Assembly: GCF_029643245.1 (NCBI RefSeq)
Contig: NZ_CP116398.1
Span: 3,654,372 to 3,718,371, forward strand
Direction: 5' to 3'
Length of the DNA: 64,000 nucleotides
Source: Methylomonas sp. EFPC3
GTDB taxonomy: Bacteria; Pseudomonadota; Gammaproteobacteria; Methylococcales; Methylomonadaceae
The notes under the pieces are model-generated. The model did no database searches. It was not told the origin of the DNA and was given only the letters and a program-made list of their open reading frames with translations. Made by a program: the position numbers and the translations under genes. This document shows positions 16,983 through 23,598 of this stretch, piece by piece; position 1 is the stretch's first letter, and each line of letters starts with the position of its first letter.

Positions 16983-18932
16983 TTACCACGCTTCCAGCAC
17001 CACGACTTTCCATTCCCGGTTGGCAACCGGTCTCAGGCTGACCCATGAGCCAATACGGCGGCCGCTGTATGCAGCCGGATTCTGGTAATAACCGACGCCG
17101 GCATCCTGGGCGGCGATATGTCTGGCCAGTTCGCGCAATTCCGGCAACGCGGCGTAGCGTTCCTCGCGGAACAGATTCAAACCGATTTCGTCGCGGTCGG
17201 TATCGAACAAAATCAAGCCGTCGTCCTGTATCACCCAGATGGTTCGGCCCGGCAGTTGCAGTTCCGGTGCCAATAACTCACCCAATAACTCGGCGGCTTT
17301 AAAGCGTCCGGAAACGAAGCCGGCTAGCGTGTTGCCGATTCTGACAGGGGCCACCAAGGTGATGGCCTGATAGCCTTCCGGTGCCGGATAGACTCGACTG
17401 AGGGCCGGTTCGCCGGTTTGCAATACCTGCCGGTTGTGCTCCAGTTGCGAAGTGTCGCTGCCGATCGCTTGCCGATATTTGGCCGGCGCTACCGCGACAA
17501 TGGTACCCGGTGCGCGGGTTGCGGCTACGCTGGTCAGGCGCGGCAATTGCGCCAACAAGCTTTCGAGTAACGGCCCCGCGCCGGTCAGTTCGGCGGCGGA
17601 TTTGAACTGCGCGGCGGTTTGCACCAAGCCGGCCTGAGTGTTTTCCAATTCGGCGCCGATTTTGGCGGCAATCGCGTCGGCGCTGCTCAGGTTGGCGTTG
17701 GAAATGCGGGTCACGTCGGCCAGCGCTTGCTCGGCGCGTTGCTGCTGTTGTTTGGCAAGCTCGCCCTCGGCTTCAGCTACTTGCCGGGCTTGATGCGCTT
17801 CGACACCGAACTTGAACGCCAATCCGGCGCCGGCCAGGATCGAAATCAACACCGCGGCGCTGGCCGACAGCGCGAGTTTGTTGCGGGCGATGAAGCGGCG
17901 CAGCAATTCGCCGCGGGTATAGGCATAGGTATTGACCAGACGGCCGTCGCGGAAGGCTCGCAACTCTTCGGCCAGCGCGCCGGCGTCTTTAAAGCGCAGG
18001 CTTTGGCGTTTGGACAGCGCCTTGTTGCAGATCGCGATCAATTCGGCCGGGGCGGCCAGCTTGGGATTGCGGGCGTCCGGCATCGACGCCGCCGAGACCA
18101 ATTGCGACATGATCTGGTCGGCATTGCCTTGCAGCGGCGGCCGGCCGTTCAGCAGGTAGTAAAGGATGCAGCCGAGGGCGAAGACGTCGGAGCGGGCATC
18201 GATCTCGCCAAACTCCGGATCGGCCTGCTCCGGCGCCATATAGGCCGGCGTGCCGAGGATGTCGCCAAATTGGGTCAGATCGGCGTCGTGGTGTTGCGGG
18301 TGCGACGCCGGCAGCGGCGTTTCCGCTTCGTTTTCGACTTTAGCCAGGCCCCAGTCCAGCACGATGGTCTCGCCGAACGGCCCCAACACGATATTGCCGG
18401 GTTTGAGGTCGCGGTGCACGACGCCTTTGGAATGGGCGTAGGCCAGGGCCTCGCAGACGTCGATCACCCGGTCGAGCAGGGCCAGGCGTTTGGATAAGGC
18501 ATGTTCGGCCAACGGCTCGTTGTTGCATTCTTTCAGGGCCTTGGCCAGCGTATCGCCACGCACCAGCCGCATCACGTAATACGGCGCGCCGCTTTGTTTG
18601 ACGCCCAGGTCGTAGACCGGGACGATGCTCGGATGCTCCAGCCGGCCGGTAATACGGGCTTCGCGCAGAAAGCGCGCATTCAAGGCCATGTCTTCGTTGG
18701 CGGCCTGATCCAGCATTTCCTTGATCGCCACTTCCCGGCCGATGCGCTGATCGAAGCCCAGCAACACCCGGCCGACGCCGCCGGCACCGACCGCGCCGCG
18801 CAACGCATAATCGCCGCCGTAATGATCTTCAGCCTCCGGAACGTCGTCCGAGGTCCGGCGCTGCGGACGCGACTTGATGATCGTGACGTCGTCCAGCGGC
18901 AGCATACGGGTAATATCGTCTTCCGGAGCCAT
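16983..18932 (-). CDS. Membrane Ser/Thr protein kinase with extracytoplasmic sensor domain
   Basis: A 649-aa Hanks-type kinase. The N-terminal catalytic domain has the glycine loop GAGGVGRV (~49-56), Lys71 in VAIKEM, Asp175 in HRDLKPGN, DWG (193-195, in place of DFG) and the APE motif. A transmembrane helix (353-375) and coiled coil (~378-410, Gln/Ala-rich) lead to a C-terminal extracytoplasmic region that looks like a Cache-type ligand sensor (~430-649). The start is ATG 18932 (MAPEDD); the open frame extends further upstream without kinase similarity. It probably couples a periplasmic signal to protein phosphorylation. The NlpC lipoprotein lies 79 bp downstream on the same strand. Confidence 0.9.
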   Translation of the reverse strand: MAPEDDITRMLPLDDVTIIKSRPQRRTSDDVPEAEDHYGGDYALRGAVGAGGVGRVLLGFDQRIGREVAIKEMLDQAANEDMALNARFLREARITGRLEHPSIVPVYDLGVKQSGAPYYVMRLVRGDTLAKALKECNNEPLAEHALSKRLALLDRVIDVCEALAYAHSKGVVHRDLKPGNIVLGPFGETIVLDWGLAKVENEAETPLPASHPQHHDADLTQFGDILGTPAYMAPEQADPEFGEIDARSDVFALGCILYYLLNGRPPLQGNADQIMSQLVSAASMPDARNPKLAAPAELIAICNKALSKRQSLRFKDAGALAEELRAFRDGRLVNTYAYTRGELLRRFIARNKLALSASAAVLISILAGAGLAFKFGVEAHQARQVAEAEGELAKQQQQRAEQALADVTRISNANLSSADAIAAKIGAELENTQAGLVQTAAQFKSAAELTGAGPLLESLLAQLPRLTSVAATRAPGTIVAVAPAKYRQAIGSDTSQLEHNRQVLQTGEPALSRVYPAPEGYQAITLVAPVRIGNTLAGFVSGRFKAAELLGELLAPELQLPGRTIWVIQDDGLILFDTDRDEIGLNLFREERYAALPELRELARHIAAQDAGVGYYQNPAAYSGRRIGSWVSLRPVANREWKVVVLEAW

Positions 18933-19130
18933 GGTTGCGCTTCGCAAAATTAGGACTTGCCAAGTATAGGCGGCCGGATTTGCCGCGTTTCGTAATGGTC
19001 GGCAAAATGCGGATTTTTGCTGGCTTATGCGGCGGATTTGGCTTTGTCGGCGGACTGGTTTAGATCGCGATTGTGTAGGGGGCGATAAAAAGCAGAACTT
19101 CACCTAAGCGGAGATTGAAATGTCAAAGGC

Positions 19131-19171
19131 CGTAAGGCGGATTCGGAGCGATAGCGACAATCCGCCAAAAC
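19131..19171. repeat. Dispersed REP-like palindrome, copy 1
   Basis: CGTAAGGCGGATT ... AATCCGCC, an 8-bp inverted repeat (19137-19144 / 19159-19166) within a longer conserved string also present at 27375-27415. It lies in the 320-bp gene-free stretch between the kinase gene and the IS. Confidence 0.6.
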
Positions 19172-19200
19172 CTCGAAACCACCCGGCGTATTGCAGAACG

Positions 19201-19255
19201 GGGTCAGGTCTAGCAATTAAGCATCCTTGAAAGGTTTTGCTATGTTTCTAGACCT
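19201..19255. repeat. Palindromic repeat interrupted by the IS (left half of target)
   Basis: Begins GGGTCAGGTCTAG and ends CTAGACCT, giving an inverted repeat. About 50 bp closely match 25413-25470, where the same sequence continues uninterrupted as AGACCTGACACC. Here the IS begins right after AGACCT, and GACCCC reappears at the other IS end. GGTCAGGTCT palindromes are typical of REP sequences associated with IS200-like (RAYT) transposases. Confidence 0.6.
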
Positions 19256-19316
19256 AATGGAATGGTCCGCCCCACTTCACCAACCGGCTCAAGTGGGCCA
19301 AGATAGTCATTTTAAA

Positions 19317-20375
19317 ATGACAGTTGAATTAGCGCCGATCATGAAAGAAACAAAAAATAAAGAGATCAAGGTATTAGGCATCGACTTGGCCAAGCAAAGC
19401 TTCCATGTATACGGTGTAGATGAAGCCGGCCGGAAGGTCATCAGCAAGAAGCTCAATCGCGCGCAACTGACCGCTTTTGTTGCTAACTTGGAGCCTTGTC
19501 TAATCGGGCTCGAAGCCTGCGGTGGTGCGCATCATTGGGTAAGAGTATTCACCCAATACGGTCATCAGGTGCGCATGATGGCACCTCAGTTCGTCAAACC
19601 GTATGTGAAATCGAACAAAAACGACGCGGTCGATGCGGAAGCCATCTGCGAGGCCGTGCAAAGACCGAACATGCGCTTCGTGCCGGTCAAACAGATCGAA
19701 CAACAAGATATCCAAAGCCTCCATCGGGTTCGCAGCCAATTGGTCGACAGACGAACCGCGCAAGCCAATCAGATTCGGGGCCTGTTGCTGGAGTATGGTT
19801 TGGTGATAGCCAAAGGAATTGGCCAGGTTAGAAAAGCGATACCCGTGATTCTCGAAGATGCCGATCAGACGTTAACGCCGCTGTTTCGGGAGTTGCTCAA
19901 CGAGCTATACCAAGAGCTAATCCATTTGGATGAAAAAATCGCTTCGATTGAACGCAAACTGGCTGCGATCTGTACACAAAATGAAGATTGTCAGCGGTTA
20001 TTGAGCATTCCGGGTATAGGCGTGTTAACGGCAACGGCGTTGATTGCCGCCATTGGCGACATCAAGGTATTCAAAAGCGGGCGCGAGTTAGCGGCCTGGT
20101 TAGGCCTAGTGCCGAAGCAATATTCCACCGGCGGCAAATCGACCCTGTTAGGCATTAGTAAGCGCGGCGACAGCTATCTAGGTACGTTGCTGATTCACGG
20201 CGGACGTTCGGTCTCGCGAATAGCACACCGGCATCAGGATACGCGCAACCGTTGGATCGGTAGTATCAAGCAGCGACGCGGCGAGAACATTTCGAACGTG
20301 GCAGTCGCCAACAAGAATGCGCGAATTGCTTGGGCATTGTTGACCAACAAAGAAGGCTACCGGGCAGCCGCATGA
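19317..20375 (+). CDS. IS110/IS1111 family DEDD transposase
   Basis: A 352-aa RNA-guided recombinase. The N-terminal RuvC-like DEDD domain shows Asp23 in GIDLAKQ, Glu65 in GLEACGG, and Asp103/Asp106 in KNDAVDAE. The C-terminal Transposase_20 part has the helix-hairpin-helix SIPGIGVLTATALIAAIGD and the conserved YSTGGKSTLLGISKRGD segment. ATG 19317 (MTVELAPIM) was taken as the start; an upstream in-frame ATG at 19227 lies outside the IS end, and ATG 19341 is a third option. No clear ribosome site is visible. The product appears intact, so this copy may be active. Confidence 0.9.
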   Translation: MTVELAPIMKETKNKEIKVLGIDLAKQSFHVYGVDEAGRKVISKKLNRAQLTAFVANLEPCLIGLEACGGAHHWVRVFTQYGHQVRMMAPQFVKPYVKSNKNDAVDAEAICEAVQRPNMRFVPVKQIEQQDIQSLHRVRSQLVDRRTAQANQIRGLLLEYGLVIAKGIGQVRKAIPVILEDADQTLTPLFRELLNELYQELIHLDEKIASIERKLAAICTQNEDCQRLLSIPGIGVLTATALIAAIGDIKVFKSGRELAAWLGLVPKQYSTGGKSTLLGISKRGDSYLGTLLIHGGRSVSRIAHRHQDTRNRWIGSIKQRRGENISNVAVANKNARIAWALLTNKEGYRAAA

Positions 20376-20399
20376 GGGAACAAGCTATGAATTTATTTG

Positions 20400-20863
20400 A
20401 AGCACTCAAGCGGGGCGCCGCCCCGCGCCGTGCGGCTTACCCCGCCCTCGCCGGGAGGCAGGGTACGAAAGGCTTCGCACCCTGCACCAAGGGTAGAGCC
20501 GGTTTCGAGTGGATCAAGGACTACTCGGCGCGAGCGCCTGCGTTCCTCCTTGATCCATTCGAAACCGGCAAGAACAGCAAGTTATCAGTAACGACTATGT
20601 AAAGCAGGCAAAATAGGCAACCGTTTCAACGAATTGCGGAGATAAAGTTCAAGTGATGGCATAAAAGGTAACCCCTGCATTCCATAGAACCTGACGGGGT
20701 CTAGGGCTCTTTAGAAGCCGAAGACCTGATGAGGTCGGAATGCGCGAAGTCCATCAGGGCCCGAGGTCGTTTAATCCTCAATTACAGGCCGGATATATGG
20801 GCGCAATATTTTCTTTATGTTACTGGTGAATTTTTTTCTGGCAATACGGGGCGGACCATATAT
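20400..20863 (+). ncRNA. Candidate bridge/seek RNA region of the IS1111 element
   Basis: In IS1111-type elements the guide RNA is encoded downstream of the transposase gene. This non-coding stretch is highly structured. It has a GCGGGGC stem (20410-20426), a GCAGGGT/ACCCTGC hairpin (20458-20485) and a 23-bp stem (20498-20520 with 20547-20569, one G-U pair) closed by a 26-nt loop. The same structures occur in copy 2. The exact RNA ends and the target- and donor-binding loops cannot be fixed by eye. Confidence 0.4.
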
Positions 20864-20887
20864 GACCCCTTTCTGTTGTTTCTGTAG

Positions 20888-21013
20888 AGGCAAATGTGCC
20901 AGAATTTATGGCAAATATCCGGTTATCAAGGCAGATGTGCCCAATTTGGCGGTTATCAGGGCAAAAGTGCCCGAAATGGCCGGCAATATCAACTTGTCGG
21001 GCAGATTTGCCTG
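20888..21013. repeat. Degenerate ~30-bp repeats at the left edge of the cassette array
   Basis: About four imperfect units built on GGCAnATGTGCC, each a small inverted repeat, separated by GGTTATCA-type spacers. They lie between the right end of IS copy 1 and the first cassette boundary (21024/21025), where an attI or a previous attC would be expected. They do not fold as an attC site. Confidence 0.45.
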
Positions 21014-21024
21014 ATAATCAATAG

Positions 21025-21327
21025 TTAAATGCGGGCCAATCTCAAAAGGCTTAGAAAACAATAAAAGATGATTGCGAAGAAACGGCAAATAATAGCTGAA
21101 GAAATCATGAAAATATGCTATTACCTGGAGGGAAAAACCTTGCAGGTTAACATGCGTTCAACCAGACAAGGTTTTTCCCTCCAGGTTAAGCCATGATTTT
21201 CAGCGTCAGTCGAGTTTCTTTGCTTGAATCAGAATTGTTGTTTCGAAATGTCGCTACGGCATTTAACCAGTCGTTCAACCTGACCAAAACTCCGCTTCGC
21301 TCCATTTTGGCAGGTTAACTCTATTCG
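21025..21327 (+). mobile_element. Gene cassette A (303 bp)
   Basis: First cassette, from TTAAAT to the G before the next TTAAAT. It contains a 42-codon frame (21068-21196) and, inside it, a perfect 19-bp inverted repeat (CCTGGAGGGAAAAACCTTG and its complement, about 21126-21188). Its attC is at 21261-21333. It has the same length as cassette B and the only difference I noticed is one base. Confidence 0.85.
21068..21196 (+). CDS. Small hypothetical protein in cassette A (42 aa)
   Basis: A possible 42-aa basic peptide beginning MIAKKRQIIAEEIMKICYY and ending LQVKP. No ribosome-binding site is obvious. Support comes from cassette B, where the single base difference I noticed (TAT to TAC in a tyrosine codon) is silent. 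The long hairpin lies within the second half of the frame. It may instead be a non-coding, structured cassette. Function unknown. Confidence 0.3.
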   Translation: MIAKKRQIIAEEIMKICYYLEGKTLQVNMRSTRQGFSLQVKP

Positions 21328-21333
21328 TTAAAT
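21261..21333 (+). repeat. attC site of cassette A
   Basis: R'' ATTTAAC, 5-nt spacer, L'' GTTCAACC (extra C), variable stem-loop, L' GGTTAAC, spacer, R' GTTAAAT. The final six bases belong to cassette B. Confidence 0.87.
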
Positions 21334-21630
21334 GCGGGCCAATCTCAAAAGGCTTAGAAAACAATAAAAGATGATTGCGAAGAAACGGCAAATAATAGCT
21401 GAAGAAATCATGAAAATATGCTACTACCTGGAGGGAAAAACCTTGCAGGTTAACATGCGTTCAACCAGACAAGGTTTTTCCCTCCAGGTTAAGCCATGAT
21501 TTTCAGCGTCAGTCGAGTTTCTTTGCTTGAATCAGAATTGTTGTTTCGAAATGTCGCTACGGCATTTAACCAGTCGTTCAACCTGACCAAAACTCCGCTT
21601 CGCTCCATTTTGGCAGGTTAACTCTATTCG
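21328..21630 (+). mobile_element. Gene cassette B (303 bp), near-identical duplicate of A
   Basis: Same length and boundaries as cassette A. The only difference I noticed is one synonymous T-to-C change at about 21424. The attC is at 21564-21636. Tandem identical cassettes imply a recent repeated integration or unequal exchange between attC sites. Confidence 0.85.
21371..21499 (+). CDS. Small hypothetical protein in cassette B (42 aa)
   Basis: Encodes the same 42-residue sequence as the frame in cassette A, offset by exactly 303 bp. The same caveats apply: no clear ribosome-binding site, and the frame coincides with a 19-bp perfect hairpin, so a structural or RNA role is equally plausible. 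Confidence 0.3.
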   Translation: MIAKKRQIIAEEIMKICYYLEGKTLQVNMRSTRQGFSLQVKP

Positions 21631-21636
21631 TTAGCC
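21564..21636 (+). repeat. attC site of cassette B
   Basis: Sequence as in attC A up to the crossover, then R' GTTAGCC, whose last six bases start cassette C. Confidence 0.87.
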
Positions 21637-21677
21637 ATTATTTAACCGCAAAACCTGAGACAAGAAGAGGAGCAAAA

Positions 21678-22025
21678 ATGGATACTGGCGTTTTCTCGAT
21701 TAAATCAATTTCTGACGAAAAGATCGACAGCCTGATTAATGAAAGGAAGTCTTTTGTGCTTGAGGATATTCCCAGGATACATTTTGGCGAAGCAGTCAAG
21801 GCCATTGAAAAAGAAATAGAATCAAAAGGCCTAAAATGTAGGGTATATACAAAAGGCCGTTCTGCTACGGTTGCTGCAGCAGCGATTCCAATTTCACCAA
21901 CCGTAATAGGAGGTTGGGCTTCCGCTATTGGAATTGGCATTCACAATCTGGCAACATGGGACCCTGATTACGAAATTGCCAAAAACCTGGCAACCGGAAC
22001 GTTGACAGTAACATATAAAAAGTAA
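21678..22025 (+). CDS. Cassette C: hypothetical 115-aa protein with Gly/Ala-rich hydrophobic segment
   Basis: A cassette-encoded protein preceded by a strong ribosome site (AGGAG, 8 nt before ATG 21678). The N-terminal half is charged. Residues ~63-92 form an Ala/Gly/Ile-rich stretch (TVAAAAIPISPTVIGGWASA) that could be a membrane-inserting helix, followed by LATWDPDYEIAKN. It resembles small hypothetical proteins common in Vibrio and environmental cassettes, whose function is unknown to me. A membrane-active toxin or its partner is possible but unsupported. Base composition is more AT-rich than the flanking chromosome, as is usual for cassettes. Confidence 0.8.
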   Translation: MDTGVFSIKSISDEKIDSLINERKSFVLEDIPRIHFGEAVKAIEKEIESKGLKCRVYTKGRSATVAAAAIPISPTVIGGWASAIGIGIHNLATWDPDYEIAKNLATGTLTVTYKK

Positions 22026-22036
22026 TTTATCTGCAC

Positions 22037-22099
22037 GGCTAACCAGACGCTCAACCGTGACGCTCGCTACCGCTCGCGCCGGTTAGCTCTGCGTTGGGC
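22037..22099 (+). repeat. attC site of cassette C
   Basis: R'' GGCTAAC, spacer CAGAC, L'' GCTCAACC (extra C versus L' GGTTAGC), a short stem-loop, R' GTTGGGC. The crossover falls at 22093/22094. Confidence 0.9.
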
Positions 22100-22114
22100 G
22101 TCACAAACCCTCAC

Positions 22115-22705
22115 ATGAATCTTGTCCCGCCGTTCCCACCCTCACCGAAGGCTCGGGCCGACCTGAAGTCCGGCGTGATGTACGCCATCGATGGTGACGA
22201 CTCTTATCTCTACTACGGCCAAGTTGCACCAAACAAACAGATGGGGTTCTTCAAATTTCGTAGTCGGGAAGTCCATGTTCAGGAAGCTTTGGCAGCTCCG
22301 CTCATGTCCAGATTCTGCGTCATCCACCCCTCAATTGGTACCGCACTTCGCGCAGGAAAGTGGCTCAATCTCGGACGGCAAGAGCTGCGACCTGAATTGC
22401 TTGAAGAACCGGTGCTGGTTCAATGGCCTGTTGGAACGCTTACCGTTACCCTTTGGAAGGGTCGCAACGTCCTGGGAACAACCCTTGTGCATGATCCGGA
22501 GATTCAAGACTTGGAGATCATCGCTGCCTACGACGCTACGTTTCACGTGCCTTCGAGACTACGAGCCGACTTTTGCGAATCAGTAGAGGCATGGGCGGTG
22601 GGCGGCAGTATTCGGCGTGAGCGGCTAAAGAAGCAAGATTTGGCCGCGCGTTTTCCCCAGCAACCGCGGCATCAACTGCCCACTGAATGGGTGGCAGTGC
22701 AGTGA
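22115..22705 (+). CDS. Cassette D: hypothetical 196-aa protein, possibly Imm26-like
   Basis: Starts at ATG 22115, 21 bp into the cassette, and ends just before the attC R'' box, the usual tight packing of a cassette gene. It is a soluble protein with no signal peptide. The N-terminal part (SGVMYAIDGDDSYLYYGQVA) recalls the beta-rich opening of immunity-protein-26-type folds, which take the form GDVFAIPL..GRYAYGQV. I do not recognise the C-terminal half. The immunity-protein idea is weak; otherwise the function is unknown. Confidence 0.8.
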   Translation: MNLVPPFPPSPKARADLKSGVMYAIDGDDSYLYYGQVAPNKQMGFFKFRSREVHVQEALAAPLMSRFCVIHPSIGTALRAGKWLNLGRQELRPELLEEPVLVQWPVGTLTVTLWKGRNVLGTTLVHDPEIQDLEIIAAYDATFHVPSRLRADFCESVEAWAVGGSIRRERLKKQDLAARFPQQPRHQLPTEWVAVQ

Positions 22706-22706
22706 C

Positions 22707-22775
22707 GCCCAACCAATCATTCCACCGGACCTGTCGCGGCAAGCCGCGCCAGTCCGGTGAATTCAAACGTTATGT
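22707..22775 (+). repeat. attC site of cassette D
   Basis: R'' GCCCAAC, spacer CAATC, L'' ATTCCACC (extra C versus L' GGTGAAT), central stem, R' GTTATGT. The crossover is at 22769/22770. Confidence 0.92.
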
Positions 22776-22782
22776 GTAAATC

Positions 22783-23070
22783 ATGATTAGGAAGTTGGGT
22801 TTCATATTTATAGGGCTCTTTATAGTGATACTGTTATCGCCAATGCTCGTATATTGGTGGGGACTGTCAAATTTAGAAACTGATCCAGTTCCCTCTCATA
22901 TAAAGCTAACATTAGAACAAGAGCAACAAATATGGAGCAAAGAAAAAGAGGCAGGAACGCCACGAGGAAAACAGGGTCATATATGGTCCGCCCCGTATTG
23001 CCAGAAAAAATTCACCAGTAACATAAAGAAAATATTGCGCCCATATATCCGGCCTGTAATTGAGGATTAA
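22783..23070 (+). CDS. Cassette E: membrane-anchored hypothetical protein, 3' end replaced by IS sequence
   Basis: Begins 13 bp into the fifth cassette at ATG 22783. The N-terminal hydrophobic segment (FIFIGLFIVILLSPMLVYWW) is followed by a hydrophilic region. The native frame runs only to about 22978, near residue 65; the remaining ~30 codons are read out of the inverted IS copy. The original C-terminus and the cassette's attC are absent from this side. It should therefore be regarded as truncated. Function unknown. Confidence 0.55.
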   Translation: MIRKLGFIFIGLFIVILLSPMLVYWWGLSNLETDPVPSHIKLTLEQEQQIWSKEKEAGTPRGKQGHIWSAPYCQKKFTSNIKKILRPYIRPVIED

Positions 23071-23139
23071 ACGACCTCGGGCCCTGATGGACTTCGCGCA
23101 TTCCGACCTCATCAGATCTTCGGCTTCTAAAGAGCCCTA

Positions 23140-23270
23140 GCAGGTTGGTGAAAAACTATATTTGAGACGCTAATTTTGCTCAATCGAACCAACGTTTAGT
23201 AGGAAATCGGCTTCATCATCACTAAATATAGAGTCATTCAAAGCCAAAAAAGAGTTTTTCACCAACCTGC
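23140..23270 (-). mobile_element. MITE 1 (131 bp) inserted in the IS non-coding region
   Basis: Perfect 17-bp terminal inverted repeats GCAGGTTGGTGAAAAAC, with TA duplicated on both sides inside an original CTAG. The empty site is seen in IS copy 1 (GGTCTAGGGC near 20700). It is non-coding. TA duplication with preference for CTAG is typical of IS630/Tc1-mariner transposition. Confidence 0.88.
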
Positions 23271-23598
23271 TAGACCCCGTCAGGTTCTATGGAATGCAGG
23301 GGTTACCTTTTATGCCATCACTTGAACTTTATCTCCGCAATTCGTTGAAACGGTTGCCTATTTTGCCTGCTTTACATAGTCGTTACTGATAACTTGCTGT
23401 TCTTGCCGGTTTCGAATGGATCAAGGAGGAACGCAGGCGCTCGCGCCGAGTAGTCCTTGATCCACTCGAAACCGGCTCTACCCTTGGTGCAGGGTGCGAA
23501 GCCTTTCGTACCCTGCCTCCCGGCGAGGGCGGGGTAAGCCGCACGGCGCGGGGCGGCGCCCCGCTTGAGTGCTTCAAATAAATTCATAGCTTGTTCCC

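Larger units (their letters stand above)
19256..20863 (+). mobile_element. IS110-family (IS1111 subgroup) insertion sequence, intact copy
   Basis: About 1608 bp. The ends were defined by comparison with the second copy at 22979-24851. A 12-bp subterminal inverted repeat, ATGGTCCGCCCC near the left end and GGGGCGGACCAT near the right end, marks the IS1111 subgroup. It encodes one DEDD transposase and has nearly 490 bp of non-coding sequence between the transposase stop and the right end. No target duplication is seen, as expected for this family. The exact ends may be off by a few bases. Confidence 0.85.
21025..22978 (+). mobile_element. Integron-type gene-cassette array (CALIN), at least five cassettes
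   Basis: Five successive units begin with TTRRRY-like sequence after a G, and four end in a complete attC site. Each attC R'' box is the exact complement of the start of its own cassette: ATTTAAC for TTAAAT (twice), GGCTAAC for TTAGCC, GCCCAAC for TTGGGC. Every L'' box has one extra base relative to L', the extrahelical base used by IntI. No integrase gene lies in the window, so this is a cluster of attC sites lacking an integrase. Both flanks are IS1111 copies in inverted orientation. Confidence 0.88.

Noticed and set aside
20330-20602. 90-aa open frame overlapping the transposase 3' end and the non-coding region (also in copy 2)
   Set aside because: It runs through the hairpins of the candidate guide RNA, has no ribosome site, and its conservation follows from IS identity.
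20817-21014. 65-aa open frame crossing the right end of IS copy 1
   Set aside because: It spans the IS/target junction and the degenerate repeats, so it is a chance fusion.
21025-21630. Two direct 303-bp repeats considered as a transposon duplication
   Set aside because: Boundaries coincide exactly with attC crossover points and R''/R' complementarity, so they are cassettes.
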